Translations under genes and position numbers: made by a program
Assembly: GCA_933228895.1 (NCBI GenBank)
Contig: OW121850.1
Location: 32,745,773 to 32,809,772, forward strand
DNA from: Platycnemis pennipes
Taxonomy: Eukaryota; Arthropoda; Insecta; Odonata; Platycnemididae
Reading direction: 5' to 3'
DNA length: 64,000 nucleotides
Part shown: positions 34,901-46,161 of the stretch, one piece after another
Numbering within the stretch: the stretch's first letter is position 1
Layout: every line of letters begins with the position of its first letter
The notes under the pieces: model-generated
Databases searched by the model: none
What the model was told of the DNA's origin: nothing
Seen by the model: the letters and a program-made list of their open reading frames with translations, nothing else

Positions 34901-36870
34901 TCGTTTAAATAAATTCTATTAATTTATAAATCTGGAGAGGAAATTTTCCCTTGATACTCAATATCATGTTTCATTGGTGATTTTTATTTGATTTAGGCCA
35001 ACGACGTGAGCCATGAGGAGAATAAATACCAAATAAGGAAACAATTGACTTTGCGAAGCCTCTCTTGGGATTATCTGACCCGCAGTTCGATTAGCGCTGC
35101 TAAATCTCCAGAAAATCGAATTTTCCTTTCACTTAATATCGTGCCCTTTTTTCCGTCTAAAATTTTATTTCTATCACGACGGTAACACTCGAACATATTT
35201 TCGATCGGACACGACAGGGAGCGTTAGAGCCTGTGCGAAAAACTTCTAAATCTTGTACCATAATTTATTCGAGTTGTTCGTCTTCTTCACCTTCATGCGA
35301 TTCCTCCCTCTTTGCCACCATCGTCCTCCCACAACTCATATTCAATTGATGCCTCCTCAATTATTGTGTACTGTATGTTATTTTCCAAACTATTCCTAGT
35401 TTTAGACCCTAACGTAATTCCATTTTGTTGCGTAATAAAATCTACCACATTTAACTTTGCGGGTTTTGCTTCTTCTGTGGATCTTTCGCTTTCCATCGCT
35501 TCTCCCGTATTTTCTCTCTCCTCCATCACATCTTTCCACCGCTATCTTTTTCCTCACTTTCTCTCGTGCCCATGCTTTAAATGCCTGACACGCTACCCTC
35601 AAGAAATCCATTCCCTCTCCCACGCACATACCTCACGGCTGAAACTTTCTTCCCTCCCCCGTCTCCCCTTCGCCCCCACCCCCTATAACCACCCTCCTCT
35701 TCCTCCCCTCTCCCTACCTTCCGAGGAGCCTCCAACCGCCCTCTACTCTTCTTCCTCTTGACCTCTCTCGGGCGCCCATCCCTGCCTCTTACCCCAGCAC
35801 CCCATTTGCATAATTATATACACTCCCCCGTGGCGTTACCTGGCACCCTTCCATCGTTTGCAGGTTCCTTCCCTTCCGGGCCACACCAAATCCCTCCCGA
35901 CACACGTGCACGAGAAACTAGGTAGCCTGAGGTAGAGAAAAAAAGATGCGCAGCTGTTTACGCAATATGCACGCATGCGTCGTTCGAAAAAGCATAGGGA
36001 CAGGGAACTGTCGTTTCCACCCTGCTTGCTTTGTGTTTGCATATGCGTGGTCCAAACAGCCAGATTTGGCTGGGTGGATGCACAAATATGCAGTGTGGCG
36101 TTCTTCGCTTTCCCGACGCGTACCTGCCGGCTGATCCCGGAGGTAGCGACTGGTGACTTTCTTCTGGTCAGAAACATCTGTCACGCGTGCATCCTCTCTC
36201 CCAAGGCACATAGCCAACCTGCGACAATGGATTTGGTGACATTGAATGGGATGGCTGCATTCGGATAAGAGAGGATGACCACTAGCGCTTTTGAATGGGA
36301 TCACCCTTAGGGTTGCTAGATCTCCCGCCGAATGCGGGAGTCTTCTATATTTGTGAAATCACAATTTCCCACCTACCGAACACGTTTTTTTCTTTCACTC
36401 AACTGTACGGTCATTTCATGAGTATGCTAGATTTTTAATTACTTCAGAAAAAAAAGAATTAGGTTGGGATTTACTAGCCGATCTTGAGGTGATATACATG
36501 CTAAAACTCCTACAAAAGTTTAAGTCGGATAGCTCTTCTGAAGAGGTTTGGTAAAGTTATATTATAAACACCATAAAATGATAATAGGTTACCTCTCAAA
36601 GTTAAAATTAAATGGATAGATAGTTGGGCAGAAAGATTTTAAATGTCATGCTTTCCGCTCACAATAGGAACCAGCAAAATAAAAAAATTAAGTACCTGGT
36701 AGAATATCTAGATGTAGATCCGTGGGATTTTCGCATGTATGCGTGAACCCATAAATGTACAAGGCATGCGTTTATTTATGAATTAAAGCCTTACAAGTTG
36801 TGTAGAAAATGTACCTTGAAATGCTGGTCCCACATTATGTTGACAAGTCTTCTCTAGTGGTAGTGTCGTA
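31961..36870. other. AT-rich non-coding DNA, no gene recognised
   Basis: Nearly 5 kb without a defensible gene. A pyrimidine-rich tract lies at 35620-35760, where a 149-codon + frame (35312-35761) is Ser/Pro/Leu-rich by composition. Overlapping antisense frames at 35836-36304 (113 and 128 codons) and a 97-codon + frame there carry no domain I recognise. No microsatellite or long inverted repeat seen. Confidence 0.45.
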
Positions 36871-36874
36871 AATA

Positions 36875-36995
36875 ATACTACAAGAGACATAGTGCATGAA
36901 CGTGTAGAATGTTTGGTTTTTATCCAGCCTTTCTTGCACTCCCACTAGGTAGCTTTCAGGGTACTTTGTAGAACCTTTCAGATCACAGAGTAAAT
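36875..36995 (-). repeat. Dispersed arthropod-type repeat, copy 2 (decayed)
   Basis: Read on the minus strand: CTATCTACATTTACTCTGTG, then AAAGTACCCTGAAAGCTACC, then GGGAGTGCAAGAAAGGCTGG. The order CTACAT, GTACC, GGGA.TG..AGAA resembles the repeat at 31440-31535 and its continuation as I remember it. Homology may extend to about 36800. Confidence 0.35.
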
Positions 36996-39900
36996 GTAGA
37001 TAGAAAAACAACACAGCATGATCAATTGTCGCGGGTTAAATACAATCTGCTCAATATTGAGTCAACCCTCACCCAACGCAAATTTTGAGACGAGTAGTGT
37101 TGGTTTTACCATACATATAGGATATTCCACAAAGTATATTACTCGAATAATATAATATTGGACTATCGTTTCACGATATTCCTAAATATCTGTTGAGGAA
37201 ATCGTGTGTAATTAACCAATTTATATAACTGGCACGTCAAGTTCAATTGTGATCAAATTGAACATTAATGATGTGAACTAATGATGCGTGAATACACAAA
37301 GAGTACAAGTTCTAAGGTAGTTTAAATCATGCTTTAACTTAAAATTACTAAATTAAATTTTCTTGTGGTGGATAACTCTCGGAATCAGCTCTTCGGTGGT
37401 TGGCAACCATACTACGGTCCCTTCAAGCTCGGTGAAACCTCACTGGAATGCGAACGATGGGAACGTTCGCGCATCTAAGCGATTTTCTGGGTTGAGTGAA
37501 GCGTCTTGCGAGACGTTGGCAGCCCTCTCTCCCTTTCTGCATGCTCCCAGCGAGTCTTGATCTAGCCTTACCTTGAGAATACTTGACGTTCCGTGATACC
37601 GTGCCTTTCCATAATCTCCTGCATTGACTTCACAGGATTCTGGCCGTAATGTCAATAAATATGACTTGCTACTTTGCGGTTCGTAACAATGCCAAACCAC
37701 CAAAAGGCTCAAGTTAAGCATTGTAAATGCTGGTTAGCCAATGCGTATATATTTTAAAATTACTTCTCTCATACCTAATATCCCAATGCAGCAATGTGTT
37801 GTTCAACTGACCTTCTTGGGTGTGGTAGGCAATGGCGGGATTAAAATAATTTACCAGTGTGTTTTCTGCCCTAAAGACCGTATATAAATATGGTATACAG
37901 ACATCTTATATACTGCAAGTTGGTAGGTTTGATCATGAATTTAACACGCACATAAGAACGATAGAAGAGGTAGATGCATAAGTAATTAAGATATCAGGAC
38001 GAGTTAAAAAATATTAATGAAAATATTCCATATATGCCATTTTAATAAACGGTTCACCGAGCTCAATAAAATGTTAATTGCCAGTCCTGCCGAACCGTGA
38101 ATCCCACCACAAGGAGGAGGGCTGGTGAGAGTGGGGGAGATATAACATTAATTTGCAATTTACATCAAAACAGAGAACGCTTGTTCTTTATTTTGTTACC
38201 AATTTAATTTATGGAAAGATATACATAATATCCTATTTCTGTTGCTAGAATGATATATATTAATACTCCGTAAAAATAGTTGAAATTATTTTCATCCGTT
38301 AAGCAGACGTAACCTCAAATTTTAATCCCTTGGATATTAGGAAATATGATTCTGTAAGAAAGGGGACATTTTTGCGTGAAATAGAACAGTTAATATGTGA
38401 ACCAGATGAAAATTTCCCTCACGTCAAAGGTTAATGTGTGTAATTCATTTTTTACATTCAATTAATTATTTTGGTATTCAAACGGAAGTGACATGCACAA
38501 TAAATACAGCTATTTTTATTCAACCGATCACTCTAAAAACTGGATATAGCTTACGTAAAAAAGTTACTTAAAAAGTCACATGTCACACTTAAATTAAATG
38601 AAGTGACATAATAAACTTTTATTTTGTGTTCAGAATAGCTACAAATGGAATCATTAAAAGAAATTTTTAGTAGAAATAAACATCGTCACATAAATACAAT
38701 ATTCCTAGTAAGAAGGACTTTCAGAGAGAATAAAATAAAAACTGATTTGGATTTAGAATAGTAAAAAACTTAGATTTAATGTAATTACTAAAGCTCTGAG
38801 GAGTGGAAAGATATCCTCATAAAACAACGGTTGTGAATATTTGGAGAAATCAAAATGCATAGCTCTAAAGTGTGTGCAACAATAAAATAAGAAAGATAAT
38901 CACTTACATTTTCCCGGGATCAGAATGTTTGCGAAAAATTCAATGATCAACCTGCGGAAATGGAAATCATTGACCGAAAATGAAATGTGAAAGAATAAAT
39001 TCAAACTCACCATGGACAAGTTCTTTAATCTACGCTTATTTTATTTCTATCACAGAAACGTTATTACGATTGAAAACCTATGTACGGTGAGTCATCACAA
39101 CGATGGACAAGTCTGAAAGTAGATTTTATGACATTTTCGCTGAAAAACTGCGCAAAATATTTACAGGAGAACTGGGGTTGATTGATCGATGCGTCAACAG
39201 GTTTCGATTTCGGAAATAATTAATCCACCCCGCCCACCAAAGCTTTATACATCCGAATCCTACGCTGCAAATCCCGTTTCGTGCTCTGAGCAATGAGAAC
39301 TTAACTTGATCCTTTGATGGCGTAAAGCCTCAATCACTTCCGCCCCGCTGCGACTGCCAACCTCCAACAAATTCCGCATAGAGGGAATTCTACACGCGCT
39401 TTGAAAGCAGTGTATCTCCGTAAGCACAAACATGCGACGAAGTACAAAAATTCTACCGTTGTGCTTTAACAAGTTTACGACTTTTAAGTCTGCATATAGC
39501 TTCAGAACAAAATAATTGTTATGACATTTTCAGTGATACTAAAAGAAGGATAAAGATTTCCATGGGAGATAGAAACTCAAACTTTACACGTACCACAGCT
39601 AAAATGACTTTCCATAGACGTAAACAGCATTGACAGAAACCTGGATCTAAGTTGCCTACGACATCGGCAGGTGATTTTCACCACAAGCATTGCCTTTGAC
39701 TTGGCCCGTTCAGAAAATTAATATTCATGCATGTACCAAAAATTCTAAGCCTCTAATGAATAATTTCTGCAAATGAATTCAACATGGTGCAGTAAGGTCA
39801 GACGAAAAACGACAAATGACCATTAATAAATTTGTTGTGCATGAAACTTACTCAGTTGAAACCGTGATGACCTACTTCCATTAAAAAGCAATCTCGCTTC

Positions 39901-40596
39901 AAAGTGTCGCATGAGCAAATTACTCCACTCAGCTTTTTAATGATACCTGTCGCTATCTCCCACACACATGAATAAATGGCAGCATGACACGGCTTGCTTT
40001 CCATCACAAGAAGCAGTAACTGTTATCTAAATCATCGGGTGGAAAGCTTGATAAGTCATCTGAAAATAATCGTAAATGCACTTTGTGCAAATTGTAATGG
40101 TAAAAGATGAACATAAAATGCTTCCATGATTTCAATGCTCGTGCACTTAAAACCTAGATTAACTATTAAAAGTTAGTTAGACTACACAGAACTGCTGTCC
40201 GAGCGAATAAGAGAGTTTATTTAAAAAAATAGACAGTAGCCATTCAACCTTTTTGGAACACATTATATTCAATTGCGTAATTTCAGAGTGTGATGGCATA
40301 AATACCACTTTTATTACAACGAATTGAACAGTATTTTTACGTAGCACGGAGAAATGTAGTTAAAACTACTAAATTTATTTTTATGTAATGGATTTAACAG
40401 GTCATGTCATGGTAAAATGTTACATTTGCGCACTACGGCAAATTTTAAAGGTAGGCACCGAAATGTGATTTTTTGGATTAATAATTTACTTCATAAGAAG
40501 GCAATCGCTATGCGGACAGAAACTGTCCCGCTGCCTTAAGGTTGAGAGTTTCGTAAGAAAATTTCGTATGGGATGTAGTGATGGTAGAAATGAGGA
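36996..40596. other. AT-rich non-coding DNA, nothing recognised
   Basis: About 3.6 kb of AT-rich DNA. A strong donor word, GTGAGT, occurs at 39087-39092 (after ATGTACG) with no visible exon. No repeats seen. Confidence 0.5.
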
Positions 40597-40739
40597 GAAT
40601 ATGCCTCTCAGAAGCTATACTTGGAGAACTAATGGCTTAGGAGTGAAGGTATGGACGGAATGAGATTAGGAGGAAAAAGCACGGTTCTCAGTGAAATTCG
40701 GGAATTGGGGGAATAAAGACAGGTCAACTAGAATTAGAA
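40597..40739 (+). repeat. 143-bp direct repeat, copy 1
   Basis: Identical to 42330-42472 except for T40685 versus C42418 (142 of 143). Starts GAATATGCCTCTCAGAAGC and ends CAACTAGAATTAGAA. The copies are in the same orientation, 1733 bp apart. They do not begin with TG or end with CA as LTRs do, and contain no reading frame of note. Confidence 0.95.
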
Positions 40740-41167
40740 CTAGAAAAGGATTGATTAAACTCTTCAAAGGTAAATTGGACTAATCTTCGGGTTAAAGGCC
40801 AAGCTTATAATAAACGCTACGATTTTCATAACACGATGTTCAAAGAAGTATACACTTTTAATAACGTTCATTTAATTTTTGTGTGAACCTACATCAACAA
40901 TTCTCCTTTACATTCCACATCACAACACAGGTGATGATGATAACATTCTAATAATTGTGTTCGTGATGGAATGCGAGAGGAACAAAAGGGAAAAGCAAAT
41001 GAGACACTTGGAAATGAAACAAAAGGAATGAATGGAGTAAGAGGGAAAAGTGAGAAGGAAAGAATAGCCAAGGAAGGTATGACATGCATGGAGCTAACAG
41101 TAAAGAGCTTAAAAGACAGGATTAACACAAACATGAGGGGGTTAACCTGCGACCTTATGTGATCTTT

Positions 41168-41315
41168 TGGGTAACCTTTTGAAATGTTGCCATCTATGAT
41201 AGGAGAACACACTGCAAGGTACCATGAGCCCTTCCGTGAACTCGAGGCAGAAGAATTGATAGTAAAATAGCTTCTATTTTTATCCACTACTGTTTTGAAG
41301 TCGTGAATATGTATT
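41168..41315 (+). repeat. Diverged direct repeat, copy 1
   Basis: Shares with 41937-42080 the ordered blocks GTAACC, TTGCCATCTATG, ACTGCAAGGTACCA, GTGAAC, TTGATAGTAAAATAGC, CTATTTTT, GTTTTGAA and CGTGAA. The two copies are perhaps three-quarters identical by eye and lie on either side of the fold-back at 41441-41742. Probably two copies of one dispersed element. Confidence 0.75.
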
Positions 41316-41440
41316 TAAGCTCGGCTACAAACCTTAAAAAATGCACTAAATGGATCATTTTCAAGTTTGTGATACCCAATGTAGAGTAAAGTCTAATGAA
41401 GTCTCCTATTATGAGTTATGATCACGATCTTCATATGGCC

Positions 41441-41742
41441 TGAAATTGTCCGAAGACTGGGAAATCCAAATGCCAAATTAATGATGGAAAAGGTTGACTC
41501 CGAAACCAGTTTTTCGATTGTCTAGGCAATCATCAACGGGGAGAGCAAGGTAAAACAGGTCAGCACCTGTCGAAAGCCAAGCGAGGAGTGAAAACTCCTC
41601 GCTTGGCTTTCGACAGGTGCTGACCTGTTTTACCTTGCTCTCCCCGTTGATGATTGCCTAGACAATCGAAAAACTGGTTTCGGAGTCAACCTTTTCCATC
41701 ATTAATTTGGCATTTGGATTTCCCAGTCTTCGGACAATTTCA
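41441..41742. repeat. Perfect 149-bp inverted repeat, 4-base loop (fold-back)
   Basis: Left arm 41441-41589 and right arm 41594-41742 are exact reverse complements over all 149 bases, separated only by GAAA (41590-41593). I compared the arms along their length; pairing fails at C41440/T41743. A transcript of either strand would fold into a 149-bp perfect hairpin. The word TTCATATGGCCT stands at 41430-41441 and again at 41779-41790, like a 12-bp target-site duplication that would place the hairpin plus 36 bp of unpaired tail inside an insertion. No open frame spans it. Confidence 0.97.
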
Positions 41743-41936
41743 TTCTAGCCAAATTAAAAGCTCGCATTATTTCATCTATTCATATGGCCTATTCATTTTC
41801 ACGATCTCACAATATAAATGAATTCCACCATACAGTGAATGTATACACACTCTCTGATCATATTCATCTCTCTCTCTCTCATCTTAATCTGATTTTATTC
41901 ATCACGCTACTAAAGGATTGATTAACAGAAAGCTCT

Positions 41937-42080
41937 GTTGCGTAACCATATGCAGTATTGCCATCTATGTTAAGTGGGTATACTGCAAGGTACCACGTGC
42001 ATTTAGTGAACGAGAGACATTGATAGTAAAATAGCGTCTATTTTTCATCATTTTGTTTTGAATCCGTGAAAATGTAAGGT
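41937..42080 (+). repeat. Diverged direct repeat, copy 2
   Basis: Counterpart of 41168-41315, offset by about 769 bp; the shared blocks are listed there. A small (CT)n run lies just upstream at about 41867-41880. Confidence 0.75.
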
Positions 42081-42329
42081 ACTTTAATGATGATCTTCAT
42101 TATTAAAGCGATAAAATAAAGCAATAACATCACAACATTTACTATTCAAAATTTTAGTAAGAGTATATAAAAAAAACAGTGACGTACTCCGATTAAACTC
42201 GAAATCCAAACACGGGTCAAGAATTTCGCGATCACGGTTTGGAAATACCGATAAAAATGAGCAGGTAGCTCCTTCCTTAATTTTCGAATGAACCAATCTC
42301 ATGGCCGAGTATAAGTACTGTGATGATGG

Positions 42330-42472
42330 GAATATGCCTCTCAGAAGCTATACTTGGAGAACTAATGGCTTAGGAGTGAAGGTATGGACGGAATGAGATT
42401 AGGAGGAAAAAGCACGGCTCTCAGTGAAATTCGGGAATTGGGGGAATAAAGACAGGTCAACTAGAATTAGAA
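42330..42472 (+). repeat. 143-bp direct repeat, copy 2
   Basis: Counterpart of 40597-40739 with a single difference. The near-identity contrasts with the divergence of the inner repeats at 41168 and 41937, so the outer pair was duplicated much more recently or was homogenised. Confidence 0.95.
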
Positions 42473-42891
42473 AATAAGTGATATGAGTATTGAAAGGAAC
42501 AGAAACAAAGCAAGAAACAGCCAAGCACAAGTGTGAGCCGTCCATTAACGAATGGACGGATCACATTTTAATTCATACGTAGAGAACGGGTTAGCCCTAC
42601 GAGAATGACAAGTACTAAATATATTGTTATACCTTATTAGCACATATTTAGGAAGTTCCCCGACAGCTGAGGACCTTTTTGGATTGACGAAATTGCCTGG
42701 CTCAAAATCATCTCTTGCGCTTTATATTCGTTGTCACTTCCGAAAGATCACAGGCCTAGAGGATTGAGGCTTCTGGTAAACAATAATAATCAGCATTAGT
42801 AAGTTTTTAACAGTTTTTACCTCCATTAATGCATTAAAATTTACCTTTAAAGCTGAACGTATGCGAGCATGTTGCTTCTGCTTTTTTTCAG

Positions 42892-42961
42892 TTTGAGCGT
42901 TGGCCTACTGACTGGCGGCCCCGACTACAAATCCAGGAAAGGCCTCTATGAAAGCGTGTAG
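42892..42961 (+). other. Possible terminal exon fragment
   Basis: A strong acceptor (GTTGCTTCTGCTTTTTTTCAG, AG at 42890-42891) is followed by a GC-richer stretch that is open in one frame as LSVGLLTGGPDYKSRKGLYE-SV and then stops at 42959-42961. I do not recognise the peptide, no polyadenylation word follows closely, and the stretch is short enough to be open by chance. Confidence 0.15.
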
Positions 42962-43150
42962 CTAAACCCAAGCTCCGTAATTGTCTGACACAACATGCTT
43001 CTATAAATCTCAGGCGAAATAAGTAAATAGACTTGTGTGTGGATTAAATACGCATTCGGCTTTAGTAATTGGCGAAATCTGCTGTAACCAATCAAACCGA
43101 CCTTCAGTTTTACCCTTTTAGTTGGAAATCATGAAATCTCGCTGAGGAGA

Positions 43151-43243
43151 AAGAGTGGGGAATTTTGAAAAGTGCTAACATGAGGAAAAGGCTATCTATT
43201 CGTACACCACTGGGTCTAGTTGATTCGACTAAACCTACCGACC
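43151..43243 (+). repeat. Diverged direct repeat pair, copy 1
   Basis: Matches 43582-43677 through GTGCTAACAT, ATTCGTACA, CACTGG, TTCTAGT or GTCTAGT, and ATTCGACTAAACCTACCGACC. About four-fifths identical by eye, same orientation, 434 bp apart. Confidence 0.75.
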
Positions 43244-43581
43244 ATGAGTGAATATAATACGATCCTAAAGTTCCGAGCTAAAAAATGGAGTACGGAATAT
43301 TTTTTTACTTTTAGCGCTCTAAACTTAATGATTGTTAAGGCGTTCCCTACGGGGATATAATCTGAAAAACGCGAAGAAATGAAAACGCCATCTTATTTTT
43401 GAGAATCGAGACATTGCCTGAGTATTATCCAAAAGATTACTTTTGACGCTAATTATAAATTCGCCCAATCGTCCATATTCCTTGATTTAAATTTGTCTTT
43501 CAATCGTCCTCGGTCTTGATTTCAATTTGACAGTCAATCCAAGCTTGATTGTTTATGGCACTTTGCCGTTAGTATCAAAGG

Positions 43582-43677
43582 AAGGATGGGGAATCATTAT
43601 GAAATGTGCTAACATAAGAAAAAGGTTATCAATTCGTACAACACTGGTTCTAGTCAATTCGACTAAACCTACCGACC
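43582..43677 (+). repeat. Diverged direct repeat pair, copy 2
   Basis: Counterpart of 43151-43243. The shared 3' border (ACCTACCGACC) is sharp, suggesting copies of one element with a fixed end. Confidence 0.75.
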
Positions 43678-44682
43678 TCTGCATCTCTATGTGCATCTAT
43701 TTCTAGAAGGCAGTGGTTTTACTCACATCGTCCATCTGCTGCATTTGCCGGGTAACGGCCTGCTTAAAAAATCCTGACAGCAGCCACTGATACATAAATT
43801 GCCTGGAGCTGCTTGTAAAAGCGGTCAGCCTATTACACGTCCTCGTAAAATTTCGGAAATTCTTGTACGCCATCTTGGAGATGGTGAAAATGATGGCTTC
43901 TTAATCAGAAAAGTGGCTGGCTTAAAGAGAAGGGCGAGAATGCTTGCATTTGCAATTCTGAAGCATTAAGAAGATTATTTTCATAACCCCAGGTGAAGCA
44001 ATACAAGTTTCTTTCGACGATTGTTCTATATTTTGGCTAAGTTTATTACGAGGAAAATGTGAAAAAAGCAGCGCAATGCAGATAGTCTTCCTATTCTGAA
44101 CACATTGATGATTACATAATTTAAGTATTATTTGCATTAACACTTTCAGAAGAAAGCGTATTTGCTTCCCATCCTTCCCCCGAGGCGGTGCGCATTTTTG
44201 ATTCCATAAATTTACAAACATTTGCTCTGCGATATGGGAAGCATATCTGAGGAGAGAGTTTCGGTTAATCACCTCACTCGCACGTCTGTTTACCGCTGGA
44301 AATATTCCTCATTCAGTGCAAGTGTTCTCGTAATCAAACGCTACAAATTAAACATTTAGATTAACTGCAACGCAACATCAAACCCTAAGCTATCGTAAGT
44401 TTTCCACATAGTTCCATCGACGGCCTTTCATTTTCTACTGCTTTAAACATATTAACAACAATTTTTTCTATTTAAACGTAATTCACACTGGAGTGAACTG
44501 TATTATTCTGAATTGCAGCCAGAAGATTATTTAACAATTAAGAATATGAACCATGAGGCACAAAATCTCACGAAGCATGGTATAAATATTTCAGAAAATT
44601 AGATGCAGCTCATTTCCCATGATTTACAGGTATATCCATAACGCAAAAATACTATGGCTTGTTATAAGAGGTGATCTTCGGT
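43678..44682. other. Non-coding DNA, nothing recognised
   Basis: A 116-codon minus frame (43922-44272) has scattered Cys and Lys but no domain that I can name. TTCCCATGATTTACAG followed directly by GTATAT at 44634/44635 is another weak acceptor-donor juxtaposition on the + strand. Confidence 0.4.
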
Positions 44683-44765
44683 GCGGGCTTGAGAATTTGA
44701 ATCCAGGACCTCTTCATTATCGATTCCAGGAATCGATACCTCGTAGCCACCCAATCAGATAGACC
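44683..44765 (-). mobile_element. tRNA-like SINE head
   Basis: On the minus strand TGGCTACGAGGT (44738-44749) resembles an A-box and GGATTCAAATTC (44692-44703) a B-box, about 34 bases apart, which is tRNA-like spacing. The body is not resolvable. Confidence 0.5.
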
Positions 44766-45339
44766 TCCACGTTTAAATATAAATGATGGCGATCATGAAG
44801 TTAATCGTCGAAACCATGGTTGTAGTAGTGCGAGATAAATAAATGTGGGAATACAAAGTTTATTTTGTCATTCATGATGAATATAAGTAAATTCCATAAA
44901 GTGACGCTAGAGTCCATCAATTTAAATATAAACTTACAAGATTATATGAAAAAAGACTTATAGAAAAATTAAAATGAATATCAAAAGCATGTAAGCTGGT
45001 CAAGCTTACTAGGAAAGATAGCTGGGCATCGCTAATGGCAATCGAAATTCGTAATTTAAACTTTTGCCCTTTATGAGACAAATTTATCCCACGAAGGGCA
45101 AAGAAGAATTTAAATTGTACGTTACTTGACTTTATCTTTGGAACAGAAACGAAAAATACAATCTCATCTAAGATATAGTCGCTATGTTTAGGAAGAGAGG
45201 GAAGAAGTTGTATCCCGGTAAATACCTCACACAGTTCCCTCATGGGATTCAATCATTCGTGCGCGCAGCGGCAATTCATACCGTGGAAACTAAGAGAAAG
45301 CGATGCGTGAACACGGTTTAGGGGCAACCGTGGAAGGAT

Positions 45340-45740
45340 TGGCGCGGGAGGCCAAAAGCGAAAGTTTGGAATCCCTTCTTGTTTGCGGGTTTGTACATCT
45401 AAGAGGGTGTGTGCGGAGGCCGGGAAGGGATAAGGGATGAAGTGGCGCAGAGGGTCTTTGGGAGGTACTATTAGTTAGGGGGAGATAGGGAGTGAGGAGA
45501 GGGTCTTGACACTACGATACTGGTGTAGAGGCATCAATCCAAAGGGTGCTCTCGGGGTGTAGGCGACACCGCCTGCGAAAAAGGAAGGGGGAGAGGTCGG
45601 GGTAGCACTCGGGAGGCGGAGAACAGGTGAGAAGTTTCGCAGGGGGTTCGGGGAAGGGTGGGATGGAAAGAGAGGCCTTGAGCTGCCAAGAGAAAACGCC
45701 CGTAAAAGAGGAGATGTGGAGCTATCAGGGGGGCCATCGC
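45340..45740 (+). repeat. G-rich purine tract
   Basis: G-rich runs on the + strand (GGGGGAGATAGGGAG, GGAAGGGGGAGAGG). A 67-codon minus frame is compositional. It ends about 180 bp before the long-TIR element. Confidence 0.6.
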
Positions 45741-45922
45741 GAGGGAGGAATAGTTACCGAGAATGTCGTCGCTCGAAGAAGAATAGCGGTGAAGGAGGGA
45801 GGCTGACGTAATAAAGGGCTGATAGCCAATTGGTTGGCTCGAAAGCCTCCAGGTGGTGCTAAATAGTAAAGAAATACCAGCGTCAACTACCCGCGCTGCG
45901 AGGCTATAGAATAGAGTAAAGC

Positions 45923-46161
45923 GTCCAAATATTCACCGACCCGCTTCTATTAGAAGAATCTTTTCGTTTCTTGACTTTCAAGATTGGATCATTTACTCCG
46001 CGTGTTTTCGAAACACCGTGTGATGAGAAAATAACCTAGAAATCATTGAATAATATATTGAAGACCTAAAAATAATTCGTATTATTCAAATTTACCGGAC
46101 CCATATAAGTCCACAGTTTTAATTTTTTGAGAGGATTTTTTTGCGGATTCAAAACTTTTTC
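45923..46161 (+). repeat. Left terminal inverted repeat
   Basis: Left arm of the element 45923-47744. Flanking bases (AGAGTAAAGC before, and TATATAGGAA after the right arm) do not form a duplication. Confidence 0.75.

Noticed and set aside
35312..35761. 149-codon + frame ending in Pro/Ser-rich sequence
   Set aside because: No start context, domain or splice support; the second half is a pyrimidine tract.
40597..42472. LTR retrotransposon with 143-bp LTRs
   Set aside because: The direct repeats do not start with TG or end with CA, and there is no primer-binding site, polypurine tract or coding region between them.
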